From the NCBI GenBank assembly GCA_963733105.1, contig CAVTCB010000003.1, positions 186,001 through 250,000 of the forward strand: DNA of 64,000 nt. Reading direction: 5' to 3'. Position 1 is the stretch's first letter, and each line of letters begins with the position of its first letter. The stretch comes from JAFAYN01 sp963733105 (GTDB lineage Bacteria; Gemmatimonadota; Gemmatimonadetes; Longimicrobiales; Longimicrobiaceae). Position numbers and translations under genes: made by a program. This document shows positions 20,660 through 28,789 of this stretch, in pieces. The notes below the pieces were generated by a model. That model made no database searches. It had not been told where the DNA came from and saw only the letters and a program-made list of their open reading frames with translations.

Positions 20660-21775
20660 ATGCCCACCCGCGAGCCGACCGCCCCGGAGGCGCCCCCGGG
20701 CGCCCTCCCCCGCTCCTGGATCCCCGCCCTGCTCGCCGTGTGGACGGGGCTGATGGCGCTCTCGTACGTGCAGTCGGTGCTGACGGCGCAGGGGCTGGGG
20801 CAGACGGGGGCGTGGCGGGCCCACCTGGGGCCGCGCCTCCTGTACTTCGCCACGGGGCTGCTCTACATCCCCGTCCTCCTCCTGATCCTGCGGCGCAACG
20901 CCCGCGCGGAGCGCGGCTGGGTGGCGGACGTGGCCCCGCTCCTCCTCTCGGCCGCGGCGCTCGCGCTGCTCCGGGGGGTCCACCCGGAGGCGGTGGAGCG
21001 CTTCTTCCTGGGCCCGGGCGTGGTGTTCCGCGGGAGCCGCGCGGCCAAGGTGATCGGCGAGTTCGTGGGGCTGGTCATGCTGGCGGGCGCCGGCTGGGTG
21101 CTGGAGCACCGCCGCCGCCTGCGCGAGCGGGAGACGCACGCGCTCCAGCTCCAGGCGCGGCTGGCGGAGGCCCGGCTGGACGCGCTCTCCACGCGGCTCC
21201 AGCCGCACTTCCTCTTCAACACCCTGAACGCCCTTTCCGTGCTGATCCACCGCGACCCGGCGGCGGCGGACCTGACGCTCACGCGCCTGGCCGACCTCCT
21301 CCGCGCCACGCTCCGCACCCCGGCGGCGCACGAGATCCCGCTGGCGGAGGAGATGGCGCTGCTGGGGCGCTACGTGGACATCATGCGCGTGCGCTACGGG
21401 CCGCGCCTGGCGGTGGAGCTGTCGGTCCCCGCGGCGCTGGGGGACGCGCGGGTGCCGCCCTTCCTCCTGCAGCCGCTGGTGGAGAACGCGCTGGAGCACG
21501 GGATCGCCCGGCGCGCGGGGGAGGGGCGCGTGGAGGTGGCGGGGGAGGCGGCGGACGGGCGGCTGCGGCTGGTGGTGGCGGACGACGGCCCGGGGCCGGG
21601 GGCCGCCCCGGGACGGGGGGGCGAGGGGATCGGGCTGGGGAGCACGCGGGCGCGGCTGGAGGCGCTGTACGGGGCGGAGGGGAGGGTGGCGCTGGAGCCG
21701 GCGCCGGGCGGCGGGACGCGGGCCGTGGTGGAGCTTCCGCTCCGCCGCTTCCCGGCGGGGGAGGGACGGGGGTGA
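20660..21775 (+). CDS. LytS/YehU-type sensor histidine kinase
   Basis: A 371-residue membrane kinase. About four hydrophobic helices occupy residues 18-155, followed by a short coiled coil. The His_kinase domain has LQPHFLFNTLNALSVLIHRD (phospho-His near 182) and the HATPase part has PLVENALEHG and VADDGPGPG. The variant G2 box GIGLGSTRARLEALYG is characteristic of the LytS family. Such kinases pair with LytTR regulators, and the next gene is exactly that, overlapping by 4 bases (GTGA). The ATG at 20660 is preceded by a GGGG stretch. The signal sensed is unknown; the sensor part has no extracytoplasmic loop of notable size. Confidence 0.9.
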   Translation: MPTREPTAPEAPPGALPRSWIPALLAVWTGLMALSYVQSVLTAQGLGQTGAWRAHLGPRLLYFATGLLYIPVLLLILRRNARAERGWVADVAPLLLSAAALALLRGVHPEAVERFFLGPGVVFRGSRAAKVIGEFVGLVMLAGAGWVLEHRRRLRERETHALQLQARLAEARLDALSTRLQPHFLFNTLNALSVLIHRDPAAADLTLTRLADLLRATLRTPAAHEIPLAEEMALLGRYVDIMRVRYGPRLAVELSVPAALGDARVPPFLLQPLVENALEHGIARRAGEGRVEVAGEAADGRLRLVVADDGPGPGAAPGRGGEGIGLGSTRARLEALYGAEGRVALEPAPGGGTRAVVELPLRRFPAGEGRG

Positions 21776-22563
21776 GCGCCCCCTGGAGGGTGCTGCTGGC
21801 GGACGACGAGCCGCTGGCGCGCGAGCGGCTGCGGATGCTCCTGGAGGGCCGGCCGGAGTGGGAGGTGGTGGCGGAGTGCGAGCACGGGGCGGAGGCGGTG
21901 GAGGCGATCCTCGCCACCCGGCCGGACCTGGTGTTCCTGGACGTGCGCATGCCCGAGCTGGACGGGCTGGAGGTGGCGGAGGCGCTGGCCGCGGAGGCGG
22001 AGCGGGGGACGCCCCCGCCGGTGGTGGTGTTCGTGACGGCGTTCGAGGAGCACGCGCTGCGCGCCTTCGAGGTGAACGCGCGCGACTACCTCACCAAGCC
22101 GGTGGACCGCGAGCGGCTGGACCGCGCCCTGGCGCGCGCGGCGGAGGCGCTGGCCCGCCCCGCGGCGGCGGGGGCGCCGTCGCTGGACCCGTCGCTGGCG
22201 GCGTTCCTGGAGACGCTGCGGAGCGAGCGCGGCTTCCCCGTGCGCTTCCCGGTGCGCGACGCGAAGGGGGGGCTGTACTTCGTGCGCGCGGACGAGATCG
22301 ACTGGGTGGACGCGCAGGGGAACTACGTGCGCCTGCACGCCGGCGGGCGCGGGCACATGGTGCGCGACACCATGCAGCGCTTCGCCGCGAAGCTGAACCC
22401 GGAGACGTTCGTCCGCGTGCACCGCTCGGCCATCGTCAACGTGGACCGCCTGGTCCGCGTCGAGCCGTACGCGCGCGGCGAGTACACCCTCACCCTCCGC
22501 GACGGCACCCGCCTCACCTCCAGCCGCGCCTATTCCGAGGGGCTCCGCCGGCTCATCCGCTGA
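21772..22563 (+). CDS. LytTR-family response regulator
   Basis: A 263-residue regulator. Residues 4-125 are a receiver domain (LLADDEPLARERL; phospho-Asp near 56 in VFLDVRMPELDGLE; VFVTAFEEHALRAFE; YLTKPVD). A linker rich in Ala/Pro follows, then a LytTR DNA-binding domain (DEIDWVDAQGNYVRLH; FVRVHRSAIVNVDRL; LRDGTRLTSSRAYSEGLRRL). All key residues are present. It is translationally coupled to the LytS-type kinase. LytTR proteins bind pairs of short direct repeats, often upstream of exopolysaccharide, autolysis or competence genes; no target site is obvious in the window. Confidence 0.93.
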   Translation: MSAPWRVLLADDEPLARERLRMLLEGRPEWEVVAECEHGAEAVEAILATRPDLVFLDVRMPELDGLEVAEALAAEAERGTPPPVVVFVTAFEEHALRAFEVNARDYLTKPVDRERLDRALARAAEALARPAAAGAPSLDPSLAAFLETLRSERGFPVRFPVRDAKGGLYFVRADEIDWVDAQGNYVRLHAGGRGHMVRDTMQRFAAKLNPETFVRVHRSAIVNVDRLVRVEPYARGEYTLTLRDGTRLTSSRAYSEGLRRLIR

Positions 22564-22566
22564 GGT

Positions 22567-22620
22567 ACCCCTCACCCCCCGGCCCCCTCTCCCACAAGGG
22601 GAGAGGGGGAGCACGACAAC
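22567..22620 (-). repeat. R5 C-rich/G-rich hairpin repeat, copy 2
   Basis: A reverse-strand copy of the 4116-4160 element, including GTTGTCGTGCTC and the CTCTCCCC-TTGT-GGGGAGAG stem. It starts 3 bases after the LytTR regulator stop. Confidence 0.7.
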
Positions 22621-22741
22621 TGCGCCGCCGCCTGGACGGCAGCCCGTGGGCACCCTCGGCACGCCCCCACCCGGCGGCCTTAGAGCCGCCACCCTCCCCG
22701 TTCCGGGGGAGGGGCATCTCCACGCTGACGTCCGGCAGTTC

Positions 22742-22791
22742 AGTCCGCGAAGGCGGACTTCGTGCCGTTGTTGCAGCGAATTCATTCGCCC
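22742..22791 (-). repeat. R2 double-hairpin repeat, copy 3
   Basis: Identical to copy 1 over both stems and the linker, on the minus strand. It lies 49 bases past the R1 copy that follows the minus-strand gene at 22988, so one transcript could carry R1 and then R2. The rest of the 22564-22987 gap holds R5, a CCCTCCCCGTTCCGGGGGAGGG hairpin and no gene. Confidence 0.85.
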
Positions 22792-22839
22792 GGCGCGGGC
22801 CCTACCGGATGAGACAACCACAAATACGGCAAGCAGTTG

Positions 22840-22976
22840 CGTGAGGGATGCGAGCCCGAAGGGGCGAGACCCGCGCGCAGTTTGCGCGGGGCTCGACTCC
22901 GTTAAGCACGGTTGTATCGTGCTTTACGGAGCCGCAGCCCGACCCCCGCGCCAGCGGGGGGCACGCCCGAACCCTG
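22840..22976 (-). repeat. R1 structured 3' UTR repeat, copy 2
   Basis: A minus-strand copy that begins 11 bases behind the stop of the gene at 22988. The GAGCC...CAAAC...GTCTC hairpin is at 22866-22894 and the AGCACG/CGTGCT stem at 22904-22925. In the conserved hairpin the loop reads CAAACTGC, against CAAACAGC in copies 1 and 3. Confidence 0.85.
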
Positions 22977-22987
22977 CCCTCAGAACG

Positions 22988-23776
22988 TCAGCCCTCGAAG
23001 CGAATCCAGTCGACACGCACGGCCAGATCGGGACTTCCATCACGGATGACGGTGGTGTTGAAGCGCAGAGGGTCGCCGTGCAGCGGGCGCGCCGTGTACC
23101 AGTCGGTGTAGGCGTTGATCCCCACCTGGAGGGTGGCCGGGAGGTCGGGCCGGTCGAAGCGCTCCAGCGCGGTCCACTCCCCGCCGTCGTAGCGGTACGC
23201 CAGGTCGAAGCGCGCCCCGGCGCGCGACACCCGCAGCTCCACCCAGCCGGCGCGCGCGGGCCACAGGCGCAGGCGCGAGCGGCTGTCGTCGGTGGTCTTG
23301 GTCTCGAAGACGGGGCTCTCCACGTCGTCGGCGACGCCGGTGGTGACGAACAGCCAGTCCTCTCCGCCGGGCGCCCACTCCGCGGGGCCCACGGAGCGCG
23401 GGGCGCGCACCATCAGCCCGGCCAGCGACCACGGGGTCCGCGGGACGCCGCCCGCCAGCCCGGAGACGCGCAGGCGCGCGGTGGCGGTGAAGTCGCCGGT
23501 CACCTCGCGGAACACGAAGGGGGCGTGGAAGTCCCCGTACCACCCGCTGGTGAGCGGCTCCAGGTAGAGCGCGCCCGGCTCGGTGGCGTCCACGTCCAGG
23601 CGCCGGGTCATGCTCGGCCACCCCTCGGCCTGGTGGAACTGCTTCCACCCGGCGAGGGAGGCGGCGGAGCCGAACTCGTCGCCGAGCCGCGAGCGGGCCT
23701 GCGCGGGGAGGGCCGGCGAGGCCAGGAGCAGGAAGACCAGCGCCGGGGCGGCGCGGCGGAGTCTCGGGAGGGGCAT
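22988..23776 (-). CDS. secreted DUF1349-like beta-sandwich protein
   Basis: A 262-residue exported protein. A signal peptide (MPLPRLRRAAPALVFLLLAS, cleavage likely after ALPAQA) is followed by a domain with DEFGSAASLAGWKQFHQAEGW. The LYLEPLTSGWYGDFHAPFVF, WSLAGLMVRAP and WVELRVSRAGARFDLAYRYD strands and the closing VRVDWIRFEG are the pattern of the concanavalin-like DUF1349 or glycoside-hydrolase-associated lectin fold. It probably binds a carbohydrate or wall surface; no catalytic residues can be assigned. The ATG at 23776 follows a GAGAG stretch. It lies 142 bases downstream of a TonB-dependent receptor in the same direction and may share its transcript. An R1 element follows the stop. Confidence 0.75.
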   Translation of the reverse strand: MPLPRLRRAAPALVFLLLASPALPAQARSRLGDEFGSAASLAGWKQFHQAEGWPSMTRRLDVDATEPGALYLEPLTSGWYGDFHAPFVFREVTGDFTATARLRVSGLAGGVPRTPWSLAGLMVRAPRSVGPAEWAPGGEDWLFVTTGVADDVESPVFETKTTDDSRSRLRLWPARAGWVELRVSRAGARFDLAYRYDGGEWTALERFDRPDLPATLQVGINAYTDWYTARPLHGDPLRFNTTVIRDGSPDLAVRVDWIRFEG

Positions 23777-23918
23777 GGTCTCTCGGGATGACGTGTGCGG
23801 GGTGGAGCCGGAGCGCACACATCATCGCCGGGCGGCGCGGGGAGGGACAGCGGAAAGGGACGGCCGCGACGGGCGCGGGGACGGGGCCGACGCGGGGCGG
23901 GACGGCCGCCGAGCCGGG

Positions 23919-26063
23919 TCAGAGCTCCAGGCGCACCCCGGCGTTGAAGACGCGCCCCTCCAGGGGGGCCCACACGTCGGTGGTCCAGCGGCCCTGCGGG
24001 GAGCGGGAGGGGCGCAGCAGCGGGTCGAAGCGGGTCTGCCGGGTGTCGGTGAGGTTCTCGGCGTTGAGGAAGAGGCGCGCGCGCCCCACCCGCCGCTCGG
24101 CGAGGGCGCCGAGGACGAGGTAGGCCTCGCTCTCGCCGCGGAACGGGTTCTCCTCCAGCGCCTGGCGGCCGGTGTAGTACGCCTCCACGCCCAGGCGGCC
24201 CCGCCCCTCGGCCTCCCACATCCCCACCAGCCCCAGGGCGTGGCGGGGGGTGAGGGGCACGGTGCGGCGCCCGCTCCCGTCGGGGGAGGGCTCGGTGGAG
24301 CGGATGAAGGTGTGGGTGGCGGTGAGGTGCACGCCCTCGCGGTGGTAGCGGGCCAGCAGCTCGGTCCCGGCGGTGCGGACGTCGCCGTCGGCGTTCGCCA
24401 GGGCGAAGAAGCCGCCCCCGGCGTCGCGCAGCTGCAGCGCGCCCTCCACCACGGAGCCGAAGACGGTGGCGTTCAGCTCCACGGGCCCCACGCTCCGGCC
24501 CAGGTCGGCGGAGAAGGTGCGCGCGCGCTCGGCCCGCAGCCCCGGGAGCGGGAGGAGCCGGGCGAGGCCCACGGCCTCGGTCTCCTCGGTGAACGGGGTG
24601 GGGGCGTGGTACCCGGTCCCGGCGGAGAGCCGCGCGGTCCACTCCCCGGGGCGGAGGAGCACGGCGAGGCGCGGGCTCAGGAAGGCGCCGTGCTCGTCGT
24701 GCAGGTCGGCGCGGGCGCTGGCGGAGAGGGAGAGCCACTCCGTCGCCGGGTACTCGTCCTGCGCGAACACGGCGGGGACGAGGTGGGTGTGGTCGTGGCC
24801 GGCCACGTCGCGCGCGTCGTAGCGCTCGGCCTGGAAGGCGGCGCCCACCAGCCAGGTGTGCCCGGCGTCGGTGCCGCTCAGCGCCGCCTCGGCGAAGCCG
24901 GTGCCGTGCAGGTCGCGCTCGCGCGCGTCCCCGAAGCGGTGCCCGTGGCGCTGCCCCATGGCGGAGGCGCGCAGCGCGAGCAGGCGCCCTCCGCCCAGCA
25001 CCAGGCGCGCGGCGGCACCGGCGTCCAGTCGGCGGGTGGCGAGCTCCTCGGGGAAGGCGGTCCCCGCGGGGGTGGCGGCACCGGGCACGGTGCCCCCCTC
25101 GCGGTCCTCGCCCATGGCGCCGACGGTGACGAACAGGGAGCGCCCCTCGCCGCCGTCCCAGAAGAGCCGCGGGCGGACCACGGCGCGGCGGTAGCCGGGG
25201 AGGTCGGCCCACCCGTCGCCGTCGCGGTCGTTGCGGCGCTGGCCGTGGGCGCCGGCGAGCAGGGTGTAGCCCCAGCGCGGGGACAGGCTCCCGGACGCCC
25301 ACCCCACGGCGTCGCCGCCGCCGAGGGTGGTGGCGTTCAGCAGCAGCTCGCGGTCGTCGGCCGGGCGGCGGGAGACCAGGTTCACCACGCCCCCCAGCGC
25401 GGTGCCGCCGTAGAGGGCGGAGGCGGCGCCCTTGATGACCTCCACCTGCGCCAGGTCCATGGGGGGGATCTGGAGGAGGCTGAGCGCGCCGCTCTGCCCA
25501 CCGTAGAGGGGGAGGCCGTCGGACAGCACCTGCGTGTAGCGCCCGCGCAGCCCCTGCACGCGCACGCTCGCGCCGCCCAGCGAGGGGGAGGTGGTCTGCA
25601 CCCGGAGGCCGCCCGTCTCGTTGAGCATCATGGCGACGTCGCCGGGGGTCATCAGCATCTTCTCCTCCACCTCCTCGCGCGCCAGCACCTCCACGCGCGT
25701 GGGCTCGTCCTCGATGCGCCGCCCGGTGCGCGTGGAGGTCACCACGATCTCCTCCAGCTCCTCGGCCTCCTCCTCCAGCTCCACGGCCACCGTGGTGTCC
25801 GCGCGCACGGTGAGCGCGGACACCGCCCGCGCGAAGCCCGGCTTGCTCACCGCGACCTCGTGCGGGCCGGCGGGGAGCGGGAGGACGGTCCTCCCCTGCG
25901 CGTCGGTGGCGCGCACCAGGGCGCCGGAGCGCACCGTCGCCTCCGCGACCGGGGCGCCCCCGCTGCGCACCTCGACGGTGACGCGCACGGTGTCCTGGGC
26001 CGCGAGCGGGAGCGCGGCGGCGAGGGCGGCGAGGACGAGAGCGAGGAGGCGAAGCGGCTTCAC
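23919..26063 (-). CDS. TonB-dependent outer-membrane receptor
   Basis: A 714-residue receptor. Signal peptide at 1-22 (LLALVLAALAAALPLAAQ), then a carboxypeptidase-regulatory-like beta domain at about 25-95, an acidic linker (EEEAEELEEIVVTSTRTG) that includes the TonB-box region, and a plug at about 110-220 (DVAMMLNETGGLRVQ, VRVQGLRGRYTQVL, VEVIKGAASALYGGTALGGVVNLVS). A 22-strand barrel follows. Substrates of such receptors are iron chelates, cobalamin, metals or glycans; the many His/Asp loops (AGHDHTHLVPAV, HRFGDARERDLHG) suggest a metal ligand, which is only a suggestion. The chain ends in Leu rather than the usual Phe. The start is the GTG at 26063. A 7-bp inverted repeat lies 30-50 bases upstream. 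Confidence 0.92.
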   Translation of the reverse strand: MKPLRLLALVLAALAAALPLAAQDTVRVTVEVRSGGAPVAEATVRSGALVRATDAQGRTVLPLPAGPHEVAVSKPGFARAVSALTVRADTTVAVELEEEAEELEEIVVTSTRTGRRIEDEPTRVEVLAREEVEEKMLMTPGDVAMMLNETGGLRVQTTSPSLGGASVRVQGLRGRYTQVLSDGLPLYGGQSGALSLLQIPPMDLAQVEVIKGAASALYGGTALGGVVNLVSRRPADDRELLLNATTLGGGDAVGWASGSLSPRWGYTLLAGAHGQRRNDRDGDGWADLPGYRRAVVRPRLFWDGGEGRSLFVTVGAMGEDREGGTVPGAATPAGTAFPEELATRRLDAGAAARLVLGGGRLLALRASAMGQRHGHRFGDARERDLHGTGFAEAALSGTDAGHTWLVGAAFQAERYDARDVAGHDHTHLVPAVFAQDEYPATEWLSLSASARADLHDEHGAFLSPRLAVLLRPGEWTARLSAGTGYHAPTPFTEETEAVGLARLLPLPGLRAERARTFSADLGRSVGPVELNATVFGSVVEGALQLRDAGGGFFALANADGDVRTAGTELLARYHREGVHLTATHTFIRSTEPSPDGSGRRTVPLTPRHALGLVGMWEAEGRGRLGVEAYYTGRQALEENPFRGESEAYLVLGALAERRVGRARLFLNAENLTDTRQTRFDPLLRPSRSPQGRWTTDVWAPLEGRVFNAGVRLEL

Positions 26064-26093
26064 GGTGCCGGCACGGACGCGGGGCGGAGACGG

Positions 26094-26112
26094 TCGTTCC
26101 TCCGGGGAACGA
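26094..26112. promoter_or_regulatory. inverted repeat upstream of the TonB receptor, possible operator
   Basis: TCGTTCC-TCCGG-GGAACGA has exact 7-base arms with a 5-base spacer. It lies 31-49 bases before the receptor start. A repressor site (metal or nutrient responsive) is inferred from position only. Confidence 0.4.
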
Positions 26113-26166
26113 TCAGGGTGCGCCCAAGCTAGGGGGTCGGAGGCGGCACAGGAAGGCGCCGGCCTC

Positions 26167-27300
26167 TCAGGCCCGCATCCGCGCGTCCGCCCCGGCCGCG
26201 GCGAGGGAGGCCAGCAGCTCGGAGGGCTCGGGGATGCTCATGGCGAGGCCGCTCCTCGCCAGCCGGTCGGCGTCCTCCTTCCGCAGGACGAAGCGCTCCC
26301 GGAAGAACTTCCGGGCGAGCTCCGGATCCCCCTGCTGCACCACGTCGCGCGAGTCCAGGTGGGTGCTCCCGAGGACGGCGCGGATGTCGTACTTCCCGAA
26401 CCACCGGTCGGCGAACCGGCCGCGGGCGCGGTACTTCTGCCAGAAGACGTCGAAGGTGCAGCAGGGATAGTGGAGGATGGCCGGGGCCGCCCGCACGGCG
26501 ATCGGGGCGGCGCCCTCGCGCAGCAGGAGCTTCCGGAGCCGCGGGGCCAGCCCCCTCTTCCGGAGCCAGCGGAACGGGTTCCTCTCGCCCAGCCACCGCT
26601 GCGCGTGGTAGAGCCGCGGGTGCTCCACCTCGGGGAAGAAGTCGTGGACCCCGTCGGGGCGGAGACCCGGGGTCACGCGCGCCGCCGACTTGCCGATCTC
26701 GTAGTAGTTGAAGAGGCGGGCGGGGCAGTTGGGGATGGACTGCATCACCTTCCGCTGCTCCTGGGAGAAGGTCCTTCCCGGGTGGAAGTGGGAGGGGACC
26801 TTGAAGAGGGTGACCTCGCGGAAGCAGTCCACCACGTCCGCCTTCTCGGGGACGGCTTCGAGGTTCATGTACCGCACGGCGGCGAACCCCTTTTCCGACA
26901 TCTCCCGGAAGTGCTCGGCCACGGTGGCGGCCGGGGAGTAGAACAGCTCGTCCACGTCGATGTGGAGGAGCCAGTCCACGCCCCTCTCCACGGCCATCCC
27001 GACGGCCACCTCCACGTTCAGCATCTGCCGGGCCATCACCTCCCGGTACAGGTACTTCTCGATCCACCTCCGGCGGCTGCGGTACAGCGGCGTCCGGCGC
27101 CACCGCGCGCGGAGGTCGTCGTCGGTGGGCACCACGGTCACGGCGGGGTGCCGCCGGGCGATCTCCGTCCCCGGGTCCTCCGGGTCGTCGGAGAAGAGGA
27201 AGATGTGGTCGAAGCCCAGCGCGAGGTGGTAGCTCAGGAAGGAGTCGAGGATGTCGGCCGCGCCGCGGTACGTCGTCACGATCGCCGTCTTGGTGCTCAT
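26167..27300 (-). CDS. glycosyltransferase family 2-like protein (GT92/DUF23 type)
   Basis: A 377-residue soluble enzyme that starts MSTKTAIVTTYRGAADILDSFLSYHLALGFDHIFLFSDD, the nucleotide-sugar-binding start of the Glyco_tranf_2_4 group. Its metal-binding DxD equivalent is LLHIDVDELFY. His/Arg-rich motifs (FKVPSHFHPGRTFSQEQ and LHYPCCTFDVFWQKYRARG) resemble GT92-like transferases that decorate surface glycans. There is no signal peptide or membrane segment. The start is the ATG at 27300. Upstream is the only clearly AT-rich spot of the region (27338-27372), which probably carries its promoter. It stands alone between the TonB receptor and the tal terminator; the acceptor is unknown. Confidence 0.8.
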   Translation of the reverse strand: MSTKTAIVTTYRGAADILDSFLSYHLALGFDHIFLFSDDPEDPGTEIARRHPAVTVVPTDDDLRARWRRTPLYRSRRRWIEKYLYREVMARQMLNVEVAVGMAVERGVDWLLHIDVDELFYSPAATVAEHFREMSEKGFAAVRYMNLEAVPEKADVVDCFREVTLFKVPSHFHPGRTFSQEQRKVMQSIPNCPARLFNYYEIGKSAARVTPGLRPDGVHDFFPEVEHPRLYHAQRWLGERNPFRWLRKRGLAPRLRKLLLREGAAPIAVRAAPAILHYPCCTFDVFWQKYRARGRFADRWFGKYDIRAVLGSTHLDSRDVVQQGDPELARKFFRERFVLRKEDADRLARSGLAMSIPEPSELLASLAAAGADARMRA

Positions 27301-27436
27301 TGTCGGCTCGGGATCCGGGTTCGTGCGAGATGTCGCGCATAATTAACGACACCAATCGAACAACACGATAAGGACCCGGCTCCGCGTCCGCAACAGTTGC
27401 GTTTCCGGTAGCGCCCACAAACAGCCGCTCCGAGGC

Positions 27437-27476
27437 AAAAAAATCACGGCCACCCGCGCATCGCGGAGTGGCCGTG
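27437..27476 (-). terminator. intrinsic terminator of the kinase-tkt-tal operon
   Basis: On the minus strand CACGGCCAC pairs with GTGGCCGTG around a GC loop and is followed by A then seven T. It lies 61 bases past the tal stop. Confidence 0.9.
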
Positions 27477-27536
27477 CCGTAGAAAGCGGAGAGCAGGAGT
27501 CGGATTACCGGCCCCGACCCTCCCGGGCGTGCATTC

Positions 27537-28718
27537 TCACGCCCTCCCCGCCACCCTCCTCAGCTTCTCCTCCACCCCCCCGATCAGGTCGCGGAACGCC
27601 TTCTCGAACTTCTCCACCCCCTCCACCTGGAGCTGCTCCGTCACCTCGTCCAGGTCGATCCCCAGCGCCTTCAGCTCCGCCAGCTCCACCCGCGCCCGGT
27701 CCACGTCCTCGCCCACCGTGCTCCGCGCCACCCCGTGGTCCGCGAACGCCTCCACGGTCGCCAGCGGCATGGTGTTCACCGTGTCGGGCCCGATCAGCTC
27801 CTCCACGTAGATCACGTCCCGGTACTCCGGGTTCTTGGTGGACGTGCTCGCCCAGAGCGGGCGCTGGATCTGCGCCCCCATCTCGTGCAGCCGCTCCCAG
27901 CGCGGCCCCGAGAACACCTCCCGGAAGCGCGCGTACGCCAGCTTGGCGTTGTCGATCGCCGCGCGCCCCATGAGCGACCGGATCAGCTCCTGCCGCCCCG
28001 CGTCCGTCTCCTCCGCCAGCAGCTCCCCGAGCCGCGCGTCCACCGCCCCGTCCACCCGCGACACGAAGAACGACGCCACCGAGGCCACCCGCCCCACCGG
28101 CTTCGCCAGGTGTACGCGCCGCTCCGTCCCGCGCAGGTACGCCTCCATCACCTGCTCGTACCCCGACAGGGAGAACAGCAGCGTGATGTTGACGTTGATC
28201 CCGTCCGCGATCAGCTGCTCGATGGCCAGGAGCCCCGCCTTCGTCCCCGGCACCTTGATCATCACGTTGGGGCGGTCCACCGTCCTCCACAGGCGCCGCG
28301 CCTCCTCCAGCGTCGCCTGCGTGTCCGAGGCCAGCTCCGGCGACACCTCCAGAGACACGAAGCCGTCCGTCCCCCCCGACGCGTCGTAGACCCCGCGGAA
28401 CAGCTCCGCCGCGCGCTGGATGTCCGCCACCGCCAGGCGCTCGTACGCCGCCGAGGCGTCCAGCCCCTCCGCCGCGATCCGCTCCAGCTCCTCGTCGTAG
28501 TCGGCGCTGTCGCCGATGGCCTGCTCGAAGATGGAGGGGTTGGACGTCACCCCGCGCAGGTCGTGGTCGCGGATCATCCGCTCCAGCTCCCCGTTGTCCA
28601 GGATGCCGCGGCGGATGTAGTCCAGCCACACGCTCTGCCCCAGCCGGTGCAGCTCGTGCAGCGGGGTGCGGCCCTCCCCCTCCACCGCCTCCGTCGGGTG
28701 CTTGCTCTGCTCCTGCAT
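27537..28718 (-). CDS. tal: transaldolase
   Basis: A 393-residue transaldolase of the longer type found in actinobacteria and cyanobacteria. It moves a dihydroxyacetone unit from sedoheptulose 7-phosphate to glyceraldehyde 3-phosphate. Motifs: DLRGVTSNPSIFEQAI (phosphate site), FVSLEVSPELA, NVMIKVPGTKAGLLAI with the Schiff-base lysine, GINVNITLLFS and RPLWASTSTKNPEY. The ATG at 28718 has a perfect AGGAGG ribosome site. It is the third gene of kinase-tkt-tal, 71 bases behind tkt, and ends at an intrinsic terminator. There is no fused glucose-6-phosphate isomerase, which some relatives have. Confidence 0.95.
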   Translation of the reverse strand: MQEQSKHPTEAVEGEGRTPLHELHRLGQSVWLDYIRRGILDNGELERMIRDHDLRGVTSNPSIFEQAIGDSADYDEELERIAAEGLDASAAYERLAVADIQRAAELFRGVYDASGGTDGFVSLEVSPELASDTQATLEEARRLWRTVDRPNVMIKVPGTKAGLLAIEQLIADGINVNITLLFSLSGYEQVMEAYLRGTERRVHLAKPVGRVASVASFFVSRVDGAVDARLGELLAEETDAGRQELIRSLMGRAAIDNAKLAYARFREVFSGPRWERLHEMGAQIQRPLWASTSTKNPEYRDVIYVEELIGPDTVNTMPLATVEAFADHGVARSTVGEDVDRARVELAELKALGIDLDEVTEQLQVEGVEKFEKAFRDLIGGVEEKLRRVAGRA

Positions 28719-28789
28719 CGTCGCCTCCTGCGCGGCCGGGGCCGCGGCGCTCGTTCGTGGTCGGTGCTGCTGCGTGGGTCCGCGCGGCG

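Noticed and set aside
23583..26132. Plus-strand 849-residue frame opposite the TonB receptor.
   Set aside because: Shadow of the receptor; no motif, and the composition is that of an antisense frame.
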